Positions 36,476 to 44,297 of a DNA stretch of 64,000 nucleotides are shown here, in pieces (position 1 is the first letter of the stretch; each line of letters begins with the position of its first letter). The notes below the pieces were generated by a model that was not told the origin of the DNA, did no database searches, and saw only the letters and a list, made by a program, of their open reading frames with translations. Location of the stretch: assembly GCF_016881005.1 (NCBI RefSeq), contig NZ_JACOPV010000005.1, positions 310,001-374,000 of the forward strand, in the 5' to 3' direction. This DNA is from Pseudomonas arcuscaelestis. GTDB lineage: Bacteria > Pseudomonadota > Gammaproteobacteria > Pseudomonadales > Pseudomonadaceae. The translations under genes were made by a program, and so were the position numbers.

Positions 36476-37012
36476 TTACTCTGCGGTTTGAGCGTCAGGG
36501 GCGCAGGCAGGTTTGCCGGCCGCGTATTTAAGGCTTGGGTCGACCAGGGCATCAAAGTGCTTCAGCGCCTCGGAGCCAATCAGCAGCGGGTACTGGAACG
36601 CACTACGGTCGGTCAGGTTCACTTCGATCACGCGTTTGGCCGTCCCCATGCAGATGTTCATTTCAATAACCGGGCGGGCAGTGTAGGCCTTGCCTTCATC
36701 CGGATTGTAATCGCCCGCACGTCGCTTGATCTTGCTGACACGGGCCAGAGGCCGTTCTATCGGATGCGCGTGGGCTGCGTCAATTGCCAGGTAAAAGCGT
36801 ACCCAGGATTCGCCATTGCGCTTGAAGCGCTTGATGTCGCGGGCGCTAAGCGAGGCGGTCTTGGCGCCGGTATCGAGCTTGGCGGCAACCTCCAGGTCGA
36901 TATCGGCAAGACGGGCGTATTCATTAAGTCCGTACACGGTCTTTTCCGCGGCCTGGCCGAGGGCAGGCAACAAAAACAGGCTGAGCAACAGTGGAAGGGG
37001 CGTAAGTCTCAT
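36476..37012 (-). CDS. Retropepsin-like aspartic protease (ATP-dependent zinc protease/RimB-like)
   Basis: The 178-residue protein starts with a signal peptide (MRLTPLPLLLSLFLLPALGQ, cleaved near AA/EK). The active-site motif KLDTGAKTASLSA at about 46-58 is the DTGA signature of the retropepsin-like family, and KTASLSARDIKRF follows. Family members are annotated as ATP-dependent zinc proteases, yet the DTGA motif argues for an aspartic peptidase. The signal peptide places it in the periplasm. ATG 37012 has CAGGATTT ahead; the ATG at 37054 would put 14 residues before the signal. First gene of the three-gene operon. Confidence 0.85.
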   Translation of the reverse strand: MRLTPLPLLLSLFLLPALGQAAEKTVYGLNEYARLADIDLEVAAKLDTGAKTASLSARDIKRFKRNGESWVRFYLAIDAAHAHPIERPLARVSKIKRRAGDYNPDEGKAYTARPVIEMNICMGTAKRVIEVNLTDRSAFQYPLLIGSEALKHFDALVDPSLKYAAGKPACAPDAQTAE

Positions 37013-37219
37013 AAATCCTGGCGCGGTGCTGTGCGATGTTTGGGTCAAGGCCACTGGCAGTTCTGCGCAAGCTTCCTCGTTTATCTGCCATCACCACAAA
37101 ATGATGACAAGCACACTATTCATGCCCTGTGTGGGGCGCGGCATTCTATCACGCTGGTGTGCTGGCGCCAGCGGCTGCACTCTGACAACAGCAGGGGCGG
37201 TGAGTTTCGTTCTTAGACG

Positions 37220-37231
37220 ATTGTCGACAAT
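37220..37231. promoter_or_regulatory. Perfect palindromic operator, copy 1 (GntR-type)
   Basis: ATTGTCGACAAT is a perfect 12-base palindrome. The same TGTCGACA core followed by ATAT recurs at 37295-37302. FCD-type GntR regulators bind palindromes of similar length. It lies between the protease gene (minus) and the GntR gene (plus). Confidence 0.6.
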
Positions 37232-37294
37232 ATTGATTTTGCCTTTGACTATGCCAGTGGATTTGGCTAGTTTTGGCCTCATTGATTTACGAGG

Positions 37295-37302
37295 TGTCGA
37301 CA
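37295..37302. promoter_or_regulatory. Palindromic operator, copy 2, overlapping the start of the GntR gene
   Basis: TGTCGACA followed by ATA sits between the ribosome binding site GAGG (37291-37294) and the ATG at 37305. The centre is 73 bases, about seven helical turns, from copy 1. Binding at both could loop or block the promoter, giving autoregulation. This is inference from sequence symmetry and position. Confidence 0.5.
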
Positions 37303-37304
37303 AT

Positions 37305-38015
37305 ATGCTGGATACAGCCCAAGCGCCCGGCGCAATAGCAGAGGATTCCGAAACACTCTCGGAAAACGTCTTCCGGCGTATCCAGGCGGCCATCGTCAAG
37401 GGTGAGATCGCCCCTGGCAGCAAAATTTCCGAGCCAGAGCTGGCGCGCACCTACGGTATCAGCCGCGGCCCGCTGCGCGAGGCCATCCATCGCCTCGAAG
37501 GCCAGCGCCTGCTGGTGCGGGTGCCTCATGTCGGTGCGCGGGTAGTTTCGCTAAGCCATGCCGAGCTGATCGAGCTGTACGAGATTCGCGAGTCGCTGGA
37601 AGGCATGGCCTGCCGCCTGGCTGCCGAGCGTATGAGCGTAGCCGAGATCGACGAGCTGCGTCGGGTGCTCGACACCCATGAGCGCGATGCCACCTTTCAG
37701 GCCGGCCTGGGCTACTACCAGCAGGAAGGCGATTACGATTTTCATTACCGGATCATTCAGGGCAGCGGCAACCGCACGTTGGTGCAGATGCTCTGTGGCG
37801 AGCTGTATCAACTGGTGCGCATGTACCGCATCCAGTTTTCCGCTACCCCCAACCGGCCACGCCAGGCGTTCGCCGAACACCACCGGATTCTCGATGCCAT
37901 CGCCGACCGTGACGGTGAACTGGCCGAGCTCTTGATGCGTCGTCACATCGGCGCCTCCAAACGCAATATCGAGCGTCATTACCTGGACGCTACCAGCCCA
38001 CGAGGTGAGTCATGA
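37305..38015 (+). CDS. GntR-family regulator of the propionate (prp) operon
   Basis: The 236-residue protein has an N-terminal winged helix-turn-helix (about 20-85, with [20 protein letters not shown] and [20 protein letters not shown]) and a helical FCD effector domain (about 95-225) with metal-type residues in [15 protein letters not shown] and [11 protein letters not shown]. The ATG at 37305 is preceded by GAGG; the open frame upstream is not translated sensibly. Its gene overlaps prpB by 4 bases, so it is part of the operon. Repression relieved by methylcitrate or a relative is expected by analogy. Confidence 0.88.
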   Translation: MLDTAQAPGAIAEDSETLSENVFRRIQAAIVKGEIAPGSKISEPELARTYGISRGPLREAIHRLEGQRLLVRVPHVGARVVSLSHAELIELYEIRESLEGMACRLAAERMSVAEIDELRRVLDTHERDATFQAGLGYYQQEGDYDFHYRIIQGSGNRTLVQMLCGELYQLVRMYRIQFSATPNRPRQAFAEHHRILDAIADRDGELAELLMRRHIGASKRNIERHYLDATSPRGES

Positions 38016-38902
38016 GTCAGAAAAGCAGTCCCGGCCAGCGTTTTCGCGATGCTGTCGCCGCCGAGCACCCGCTGCAGGTCGTCGGTGCGATCAACGCCAA
38101 CCATGCGTTGCTGGCCAAGCGTGCCGGCTTCAAGGCGATCTACCTGTCGGGTGGCGGTGTAGCGGCAGGCTCCCTGGGCCTGCCGGATCTTGGTATTACC
38201 GGGTTGGACGACGTACTCACCGACGTGCGCCGGATTACCGATGTCTGTGATCTGCCGCTGCTGGTAGACGTGGATACCGGCTTCGGTTCTTCGGCATTCA
38301 ACGTGGCGCGCACCGTCAAGTCGATGATCAAGTTCGGCGCTGCGGCGATCCACATCGAGGATCAGGTTGGCGCCAAGCGCTGTGGCCACCGTCCAAACAA
38401 GGAAATTGTCTCTCAGCAAGAGATGGTCGACCGCATCAAGGCCGCCGTCGATGCCCGTACCGACGACAGCTTCGTGATCATGGCGCGCACTGACGCCCTG
38501 GCCGTCGAAGGCCTGGAAGCTGCGTTGGACCGTGCCGCTGCCTGCATTGAAGCCGGTGCCGACATGGTCTTCCCGGAAGCCATCACTGAACTTGCCATGT
38601 ACAAGACCTTCGCTGATCGGGTCAAAGCGCCGATTCTGGCGAACATCACCGAATTTGGTGCCACCCCTCTGTACACCACCGAAGAGCTTGCCTCGGTTGA
38701 CGTATCGCTGGTGCTCTACCCGCTGTCGGCATTTCGCGCCATGAACAAGGCGGCCGAGAATGTCTACACCGCGCTGCGCCGCGACGGCACGCAAAAGAAT
38801 GTTATCGACACCATGCAAACCCGCATGGAGCTGTACGACGCCATCAACTACCACGCGTTCGAGCAAAGCCTCGACGCTCTGTTCGCCCAGAAAAAGAGCT
38901 GA
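38012..38902 (+). CDS. prpB: 2-methylisocitrate lyase
   Basis: The 296-residue enzyme splits 2-methylisocitrate into pyruvate and succinate, the last step of the methylcitrate cycle. It has the isocitrate lyase family motif KRCGH (about 121-125) with the catalytic Cys, the Mg-binding DVDTGFG at about 86-92 and FVIMARTDA at about 154. Length (296) fits PrpB and not the longer isocitrate lyase AceA. It starts within the stop of the GntR gene (ATGA). PrpC follows after 67 bases, with a GGAGAAAG site. Confidence 0.97.
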   Translation: MSQKSSPGQRFRDAVAAEHPLQVVGAINANHALLAKRAGFKAIYLSGGGVAAGSLGLPDLGITGLDDVLTDVRRITDVCDLPLLVDVDTGFGSSAFNVARTVKSMIKFGAAAIHIEDQVGAKRCGHRPNKEIVSQQEMVDRIKAAVDARTDDSFVIMARTDALAVEGLEAALDRAAACIEAGADMVFPEAITELAMYKTFADRVKAPILANITEFGATPLYTTEELASVDVSLVLYPLSAFRAMNKAAENVYTALRRDGTQKNVIDTMQTRMELYDAINYHAFEQSLDALFAQKKS

Positions 38903-38969
38903 ACCGTAGCTGCGGGCCTGTCCCGCGATTAGCCAAGATTCCATAAAAAATTCAATAACGGAGAAAGAC

Positions 38970-40097
38970 ATGGCCGAAGCAAAAGTACTCAGTGGTGCCG
39001 GCCTGCGTGGTCAAGTGGCCGGGCAAACCGCACTGTCGACCGTGGGCCAGACCGGTGCCGGCCTGACCTATCGTGGTTACGACGTACGTGACCTGGCCGC
39101 GGGTGCCGAATTTGAAGAGGTCGCCTACCTGCTGCTGTACGGCGAGCTGCCGAGCAAGGCCCAACTGGCCGAATACAAAGGCAGGCTCAAGACCCTGCGC
39201 GATCTGCCGCAAGCCCTCAAGGAAGTGCTCGAGCGCATCCCGGCTGACGCCCATCCGATGGATGTGATGCGCACCGGTTGCTCGATGCTCGGCACCCTCG
39301 AGCCAGAGCTGACCTTTGAACAGCAGCGCGACAAGACCGATCGTCTGCTGGCACTGTTCCCGGCAGTAATGTGCTACTGGTACCGCTTCAGCCATGACGG
39401 CGTGCGTATCAACTGCACCAGCGACGAAGACACCATCGGTGGTCACTTCCTGCACCTGCTGCATGACAAGAAACCGAGCGAGTTGCACGTCAAGGTGATG
39501 AACGTCTCGCTGATACTTTACGCCGAGCACGAATTCAACGCGTCGACCTTCACCGCTCGTGTGTGTGCCTCCACCCTGTCTGACTTGTACTCGTGCATCA
39601 CGGCGGCCATTGGCTCGCTGCGGGGCCCACTGCACGGTGGCGCCAACGAAGCGGCAATGGAGCTGATCGAACGTTTCCAGAGCCCGCAGGACGCTGTTGC
39701 CGAATTGCTGCAGATGCTTGAGCGCAAAGACAAGATCATGGGCTTTGGCCATGCCATCTACAAAGAGTCCGATCCACGTAACGAAGTGATCAAGGGCTGG
39801 TCGAAGAAGCTCGCTGACGAAGTCGGTGACACTGTGCTGTACCCAGTGTCCGAGGCGATCGACAAGACCATGTGGGAGCAGAAGAAGCTGTTCCCTAACG
39901 CCGACTTCTACCATGCCTCGGCGTATCACTTCATGGGCATTCCAACCAAGCTGTTCACCCCGATCTTCGTCTGCTCGCGCCTGACCGGCTGGGCAGCCCA
40001 CGTGTTCGAGCAGCGTGCCAACAACCGCATCATCCGTCCGAGCGCCGAGTACACCGGCGTCGAACAGCGCAAGTTCGTGCCAATCGAACAACGCTGA
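38970..40097 (+). CDS. prpC: 2-methylcitrate synthase
   Basis: The 375-residue enzyme condenses propionyl-CoA with oxaloacetate. Citrate-synthase-fold motifs are present: LRGPLHGGANEAAMEL at about 211-226 with the His, and GFGHAIYKESDPRN at about 258-271 with the second catalytic His, followed by the late Asp region (FYHASAYHFMGIP). The short length and the sequence MAEAKVLSGAGLRGQVAGQT fit PrpC rather than GltA. It is in the prp operon between prpB and acnD, with a REP-like repeat in the gap to acnD. Confidence 0.97.
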   Translation: MAEAKVLSGAGLRGQVAGQTALSTVGQTGAGLTYRGYDVRDLAAGAEFEEVAYLLLYGELPSKAQLAEYKGRLKTLRDLPQALKEVLERIPADAHPMDVMRTGCSMLGTLEPELTFEQQRDKTDRLLALFPAVMCYWYRFSHDGVRINCTSDEDTIGGHFLHLLHDKKPSELHVKVMNVSLILYAEHEFNASTFTARVCASTLSDLYSCITAAIGSLRGPLHGGANEAAMELIERFQSPQDAVAELLQMLERKDKIMGFGHAIYKESDPRNEVIKGWSKKLADEVGDTVLYPVSEAIDKTMWEQKKLFPNADFYHASAYHFMGIPTKLFTPIFVCSRLTGWAAHVFEQRANNRIIRPSAEYTGVEQRKFVPIEQR

Positions 40098-40129
40098 GCC
40101 TGAGGCAGTAGGCCTGTCAGAGCCCGGTT

Positions 40130-40202
40130 GGAGCAGGCTTGCCCCGCGATTGCGATCAGCCCCAGTTGGTCGCAGTCGCCAGGCAAGCAAGCTCCCGCAA
40201 GG
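40130..40202. repeat. REP-like inverted repeat between prpC and acnD
   Basis: GGAGCAGGCTTGCCCCGCG at the left is mirrored by CAGGCAAGCAAGCTCCCGC at the right, around a GCGATCAGCC...GGTCGCA interior. This is the common Pseudomonas REP sequence type. It lies inside the operon, where it may stabilise or partly end the upstream mRNA and so alter the ratio of products. Confidence 0.65.
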
Positions 40203-40260
40203 GGCATGCAGGCAGCCAGTCTGCCAGCCACTGAACTTACCGTGATTGAGTCCCTGTGCC

Positions 40261-42849
40261 ATGAATACTGAATTTCGCAAAAACCTGCCGGGCACTGGCC
40301 TGGATTATTTCGATGCTCGCTCGGCTGTCGATGCGATCAAGCCCGGCGCCTATGACCAACTCCCCTACACCTCCCGCGTACTGGCAGAAAACCTGGTGCG
40401 CCGCTGTGATCCGGCCAACCTCAATGCGTCGCTGGGCCAACTGATCGAGCGCAAGCGTGATCTCGACTTCCCGTGGTTTCCTGCGCGTGTTGTCTGCCAC
40501 GACATTCTTGGCCAGACCGCTCTGGTCGACCTTGCTGGTTTGCGTGATGCCATCGCCGATGGCGGCGGTGATCCGGCCAAGGTCAACCCAGTGGTGCCGG
40601 TGCAGTTGATCGTCGACCACTCGTTGGCAGTGGAGTGTGGCGGCTTCGACCCACAGGCGTTCGAGAAGAACCGCGCAATCGAAGATCGTCGAAACGAAGA
40701 CCGTTTCCACTTCATCAACTGGACCAAGAAGGCGTTCAAGAACGTCGATGTGATCCAGCCAGGCAACGGCATCATGCACCAGATCAACCTGGAGAAGATG
40801 TCGCCGGTGATCCATGCCGAACGTGGCGTGGCGTACCCTGATACCTGTGTCGGCACTGATAGCCACACCCCGCACGTCGATGCCCTGGGCGTGATCGCCA
40901 TCGGTGTTGGCGGCCTGGAAGCCGAGAACGTCATGCTCGGCCGCGCCTCGTGGATGCGCCTGCCGGAAATCGTTGGCGTCGAGCTGTCTGGCAAGCCACA
41001 ACCAGGCATCACCGCAACCGACGTAGTGCTGGCCTTGACCGAGTTCCTGCGCAAGGCAAAGGTCGTTGGCGCCTACCTGGAATTCTACGGCGAAGGTGCT
41101 CGCGCACTGACCCTGGGTGATCGTGCGACCATCTCCAACATGGCACCGGAATACGGCGCCACCGCTGCGATGTTCTCCATCGACCAGCAAACCATCGACT
41201 ATCTCAAGCTGACCGGTCGTGAAGACGAGCAGGTCAAGCTGGTTGAGACCTACGCCAAGGTCGCCGGCCTGTGGTCCGACAGCCTGGTCAACGCCGAATA
41301 CGAGCGCGTGCTGCACTTCGACCTGTCCAGTGTCGTGCGCAACATGGCTGGCCCGTCCAACCCGCACGCCCGCGTCGCCACCAGCGAGCTGGCCAGCAAG
41401 GGCATTGCCGGTCAATGGCAGGAAGTGCCGGGGCAGATGCCTGACGGTGCGGTAATCATCGCCGCCATTACCAGTTGCACCAACACCAGTAACCCGCGCA
41501 ACGTGATCGCGGCAGGCCTCTTGGCGCGTAACGCCAACAAGCTTGGGCTGGTGCGCAAGCCATGGGTCAAGTCGTCCCTGGCCCCGGGCTCGAAAACGGT
41601 GGCCCTGTACCTTAAAGAAGCCGGTCTTGACCAAGAGCTGGAAGCGCTCGGCTTCGGCATCGTGGCGTTTGCCTGCACCACGTGCAACGGCATGTCCGGC
41701 GCCCTGGATCCGGTCATCCAGCAGGAAATCATCGACCGCGACCTGTACGCCACTGCCGTGCTTTCGGGTAACCGTAACTTCGACGGCCGTATCCACCCTT
41801 ACGCCAAGCAAGCCTTCCTGGCTTCGCCGCCGCTGGTAGTGGCCTATGCCATTGCCGGTACCATTCGCTTCGACATCGAAAAAGACGTCCTGGCGGTGGT
41901 GGATGGCAAGGAAATCCGCCTCAAGGATATCTGGCCGAGCGACGAAGAAATCGACGCAGTGGTCCGTGCCTCGGTGAAGCCGGAACAGTTCCGCCAGGTG
42001 TACATCCCGATGTTCGCCATCGAGGAAGACCGTGGCCCGAAGGTCGACCCACTGTACGACTGGCGCCCGATGAGCACTTACATTCGACGTCCGCCGTACT
42101 GGGAAGGTGCGCTGGCCGGTGAGCGTACGCTTAAGGGTATGCGTCCGTTGGCGGTGCTGCCGGACAACATCACCACCGATCACTTGTCGCCGTCCAACGC
42201 CATCATGCTCGACAGCGCGGCCGGTGAATACCTGGCGAAAATGGGCCTGCCGGAAGAGGACTTCAACTCCTACGCTACCCACCGTGGTGACCACCTGACC
42301 GCGCAGCGTGCAACCTTCGCCAACCCGAAACTGTTCAACGAAATGGTCCAGGAAGGCGGTAAGGTCAAGCAGGGTTCGCTGGCGCGCATCGAGCCGGAAG
42401 GCAAGGTCACTCGCATGTGGGAAGCGATCGAAACCTACATGCAGCGCAAGCAGCCGCTGATCATCGTTGCCGGTGCCGACTACGGCCAGGGTTCGTCCCG
42501 TGACTGGGCGGCCAAAGGTGTGCGTCTGGCAGGCGTCGAGGCCATCGTTGCCGAAGGCTTCGAGCGGATTCACCGCACCAACCTGGTGGGCATGGGTGTG
42601 CTGCCGCTGGAGTTCAAGCCGGGGGTGAATCGCAAGACCCTGGAAATCGACGGCACTGAAACCTATGACGTCATCGGTGAGCGTACGCCGCGGGCAACCT
42701 TGACCCTGGTGATCACCCGCCGTAATGGCGAGCGCCTCGACGTGCCTGTGACGTGCCGTCTGGATACCGCCGAAGAAGTGTCGATCTACGAAGCGGGAGG
42801 CGTGTTGCAGCGCTTTGCCCAGGACTTCCTCGAATCAGCGACAGCCTGA
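40261..42849 (+). CDS. acnD: Fe/S-dependent 2-methylisocitrate dehydratase (AcnD type)
   Basis: The 862-residue enzyme belongs to the aconitase superfamily. Cysteine ligands of the [4Fe-4S] cluster lie in TSCTNTSNP at about 405 and CTTCNGMSG at about 472. The QGSSRDWAAKG segment near 745 supplies substrate-binding residues. With PrpF it dehydrates 2-methylcitrate to 2-methylaconitate as an alternative to the iron-independent PrpD. The ATG at 40261 (MNTEFRKNLPGTGLDY) fits the family; a TTG 15 bases upstream is less likely. It is in the prp operon, upstream of its partner prpF. Confidence 0.95.
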   Translation: MNTEFRKNLPGTGLDYFDARSAVDAIKPGAYDQLPYTSRVLAENLVRRCDPANLNASLGQLIERKRDLDFPWFPARVVCHDILGQTALVDLAGLRDAIADGGGDPAKVNPVVPVQLIVDHSLAVECGGFDPQAFEKNRAIEDRRNEDRFHFINWTKKAFKNVDVIQPGNGIMHQINLEKMSPVIHAERGVAYPDTCVGTDSHTPHVDALGVIAIGVGGLEAENVMLGRASWMRLPEIVGVELSGKPQPGITATDVVLALTEFLRKAKVVGAYLEFYGEGARALTLGDRATISNMAPEYGATAAMFSIDQQTIDYLKLTGREDEQVKLVETYAKVAGLWSDSLVNAEYERVLHFDLSSVVRNMAGPSNPHARVATSELASKGIAGQWQEVPGQMPDGAVIIAAITSCTNTSNPRNVIAAGLLARNANKLGLVRKPWVKSSLAPGSKTVALYLKEAGLDQELEALGFGIVAFACTTCNGMSGALDPVIQQEIIDRDLYATAVLSGNRNFDGRIHPYAKQAFLASPPLVVAYAIAGTIRFDIEKDVLAVVDGKEIRLKDIWPSDEEIDAVVRASVKPEQFRQVYIPMFAIEEDRGPKVDPLYDWRPMSTYIRRPPYWEGALAGERTLKGMRPLAVLPDNITTDHLSPSNAIMLDSAAGEYLAKMGLPEEDFNSYATHRGDHLTAQRATFANPKLFNEMVQEGGKVKQGSLARIEPEGKVTRMWEAIETYMQRKQPLIIVAGADYGQGSSRDWAAKGVRLAGVEAIVAEGFERIHRTNLVGMGVLPLEFKPGVNRKTLEIDGTETYDVIGERTPRATLTLVITRRNGERLDVPVTCRLDTAEEVSIYEAGGVLQRFAQDFLESATA

Positions 42850-42860
42850 GGTAAAGCCTG

Positions 42861-42905
42861 ATCACGAGACAAGCCTGCTCCTATGGGGTGGGCTTGTCTG
42901 GTGAT
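42861..42905. repeat. REP-like hairpin between acnD and prpF
   Basis: ATCACGAGACAAGCC at 42861-42875 pairs with GGCTTGTCTGGTGAT at 42891-42905, with one mismatch in 15, around a TGCTCCTATGGGGTG loop. It follows the acnD stop by 12 bases. The T-run of a true terminator is missing, so it is better taken as an mRNA stabiliser or REP. Confidence 0.65.
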
Positions 42906-42937
42906 AGCTCCCCCAAAGCATCAACAGGACAACAGCT

Positions 42938-44128
42938 ATGGCACATGTTCCTCAAGTGAAAATCCCCGCCACTTACATTCGTGGCGGCACCAGTAAAGGT
43001 GTGTTTTTCCGTCTTCAGGACCTGCCCGAGAGTGCGCAGATTCCCGGAGCGTCACGTGATGCGTTATTGCTGCGAGTAATCGGCAGCCCGGACCCTTACG
43101 GCAAGCAAATCGACGGCATGGGCGGCGCTACTTCCAGCACCAGCAAGACCGTGATTCTCTCGCGCAGCATCAAGGCCGAGCACGATGTCGACTACCTGTT
43201 CGGGCAAGTGTCGATCGACAAGGCGTTCGTTGACTGGAGCGGCAACTGCGGCAACCTTTCCGCTGCCGTCGGCTCATTTGCGATCAGCGCGGGCCTGGTC
43301 GACAGCAGCCGTGTGCCGCAAAACGGTGTCGCCACCGTGCGGATCTGGCAAGCCAACATTGGCAAGACCATCATCGCTCATGTACCGATCACCAACGGTG
43401 AAGTGCAGGAGACCGGCGACTTCGAGCTCGATGGCGTGACCTTCCCGGCCGCAGAGGTGCAGTTGGAGTTCATGGATCCGGCGGCGGACGAGGACGGCGA
43501 GGGCGGTTCGATGTTCCCTACCGGCAACCTGATCGATGACTTGGAAGTACCTGGTATCGGTACGCTCAAGGTCACCTTGATCAACGCCGGTATCCCGACC
43601 ATTTTTGTTCAGGCCCAAGCGCTCGGCTATACCGGCACCGAGTTGCAGGACGCAATCAACAGCGACCCGCAAGCCTTGGCCCGTTTTGAATCCATTCGAG
43701 CCCATGGCGCGGTGCGTATGGGCTTGATCGAGCACATCGACGAAGCCGCCAAGCGCCAGCACACGCCGAAAGTGGCATTTGTTGCGCCGCCTGCAGCGTA
43801 CGAGTCGTCCAGTGGTAAAGCGGTAGCAGCCAGCGATATCGATCTGTTGGTGCGTGCGTTGTCCATGGGTAAATTGCACCATGCCATGATGGGCACTGCG
43901 GCCGTGGCCATTGGTACTGCGGCAGCAGTGCCTGGCACCCTGGTCAACCTTGCAGCCGGTGGTGGTGAGCGTAGCGCGGTGCGTTTCGGTCATCCTTCGG
44001 GCACCTTGCGTGTGGGTGCTGAAGCGCGGCAGGTGGATGGCGAGTGGACGGTCACCAAGGCCATCATGAGCCGCAGCGCTCGTATCCTCATGGAAGGCTG
44101 GGTGCGTGTTCCAGGTGATGCTTTTTAA
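42938..44128 (+). CDS. prpF: AcnD-accessory protein, 2-methylaconitate isomerase
   Basis: The 396-residue protein starts MAHVPQVKIPATYIRGGTSK, the standard PrpF opening. It has the double diaminopimelate-epimerase-like fold, with GNCGNLSAAVGSFAI at about 105-119 and a later GVAAxx-type segment (AVAIGTAAAVPGTL). PrpF isomerises trans- to cis-2-methylaconitate and is needed with AcnD. In several Pseudomonas species prpD comes next. Here, the next gene is acnB on the opposite strand, with a terminator between them. Confidence 0.95.
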   Translation: MAHVPQVKIPATYIRGGTSKGVFFRLQDLPESAQIPGASRDALLLRVIGSPDPYGKQIDGMGGATSSTSKTVILSRSIKAEHDVDYLFGQVSIDKAFVDWSGNCGNLSAAVGSFAISAGLVDSSRVPQNGVATVRIWQANIGKTIIAHVPITNGEVQETGDFELDGVTFPAAEVQLEFMDPAADEDGEGGSMFPTGNLIDDLEVPGIGTLKVTLINAGIPTIFVQAQALGYTGTELQDAINSDPQALARFESIRAHGAVRMGLIEHIDEAAKRQHTPKVAFVAPPAAYESSSGKAVAASDIDLLVRALSMGKLHHAMMGTAAVAIGTAAAVPGTLVNLAAGGGERSAVRFGHPSGTLRVGAEARQVDGEWTVTKAIMSRSARILMEGWVRVPGDAF

Positions 44129-44254
44129 AACCTGTTAACGCTCGCACAATCGCCGGCATAGTCGGCTTCCACTCGATGGGGGCAGGCTGGCCGGCGATGT
44201 TGTTTGTGGTGCTGATCAAGGTGAAGCGATCGATCGCACTTTCAAGCAGCCAAT

Positions 44255-44284
44255 AAAAACCCCGCCGATTGGCGGGGTTTTTTT
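44255..44284. terminator. Bidirectional terminator between prpF and acnB
   Basis: Stem CCCCGCC/GGCGGGG (44260-44277), loop GATT, is flanked by AAAAA and by TTTTTTT. It lies 14 bases past the acnB stop on minus and about 125 past prpF on plus, and works for both. Confidence 0.9.
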
Positions 44285-44297
44285 ACGCTAGGTCAGC

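Noticed and set aside
36816..37304. N-terminal extension of the GntR regulator by 163 codons
   Set aside because: The extension overlaps the divergent protease gene and the operator region, and has no GntR-family counterpart.
40237..42573. Open frame of 778 codons on minus inside acnD
   Set aside because: Antisense to acnD; the translated product is rich in His, Arg and Gln and has no recognisable domain.
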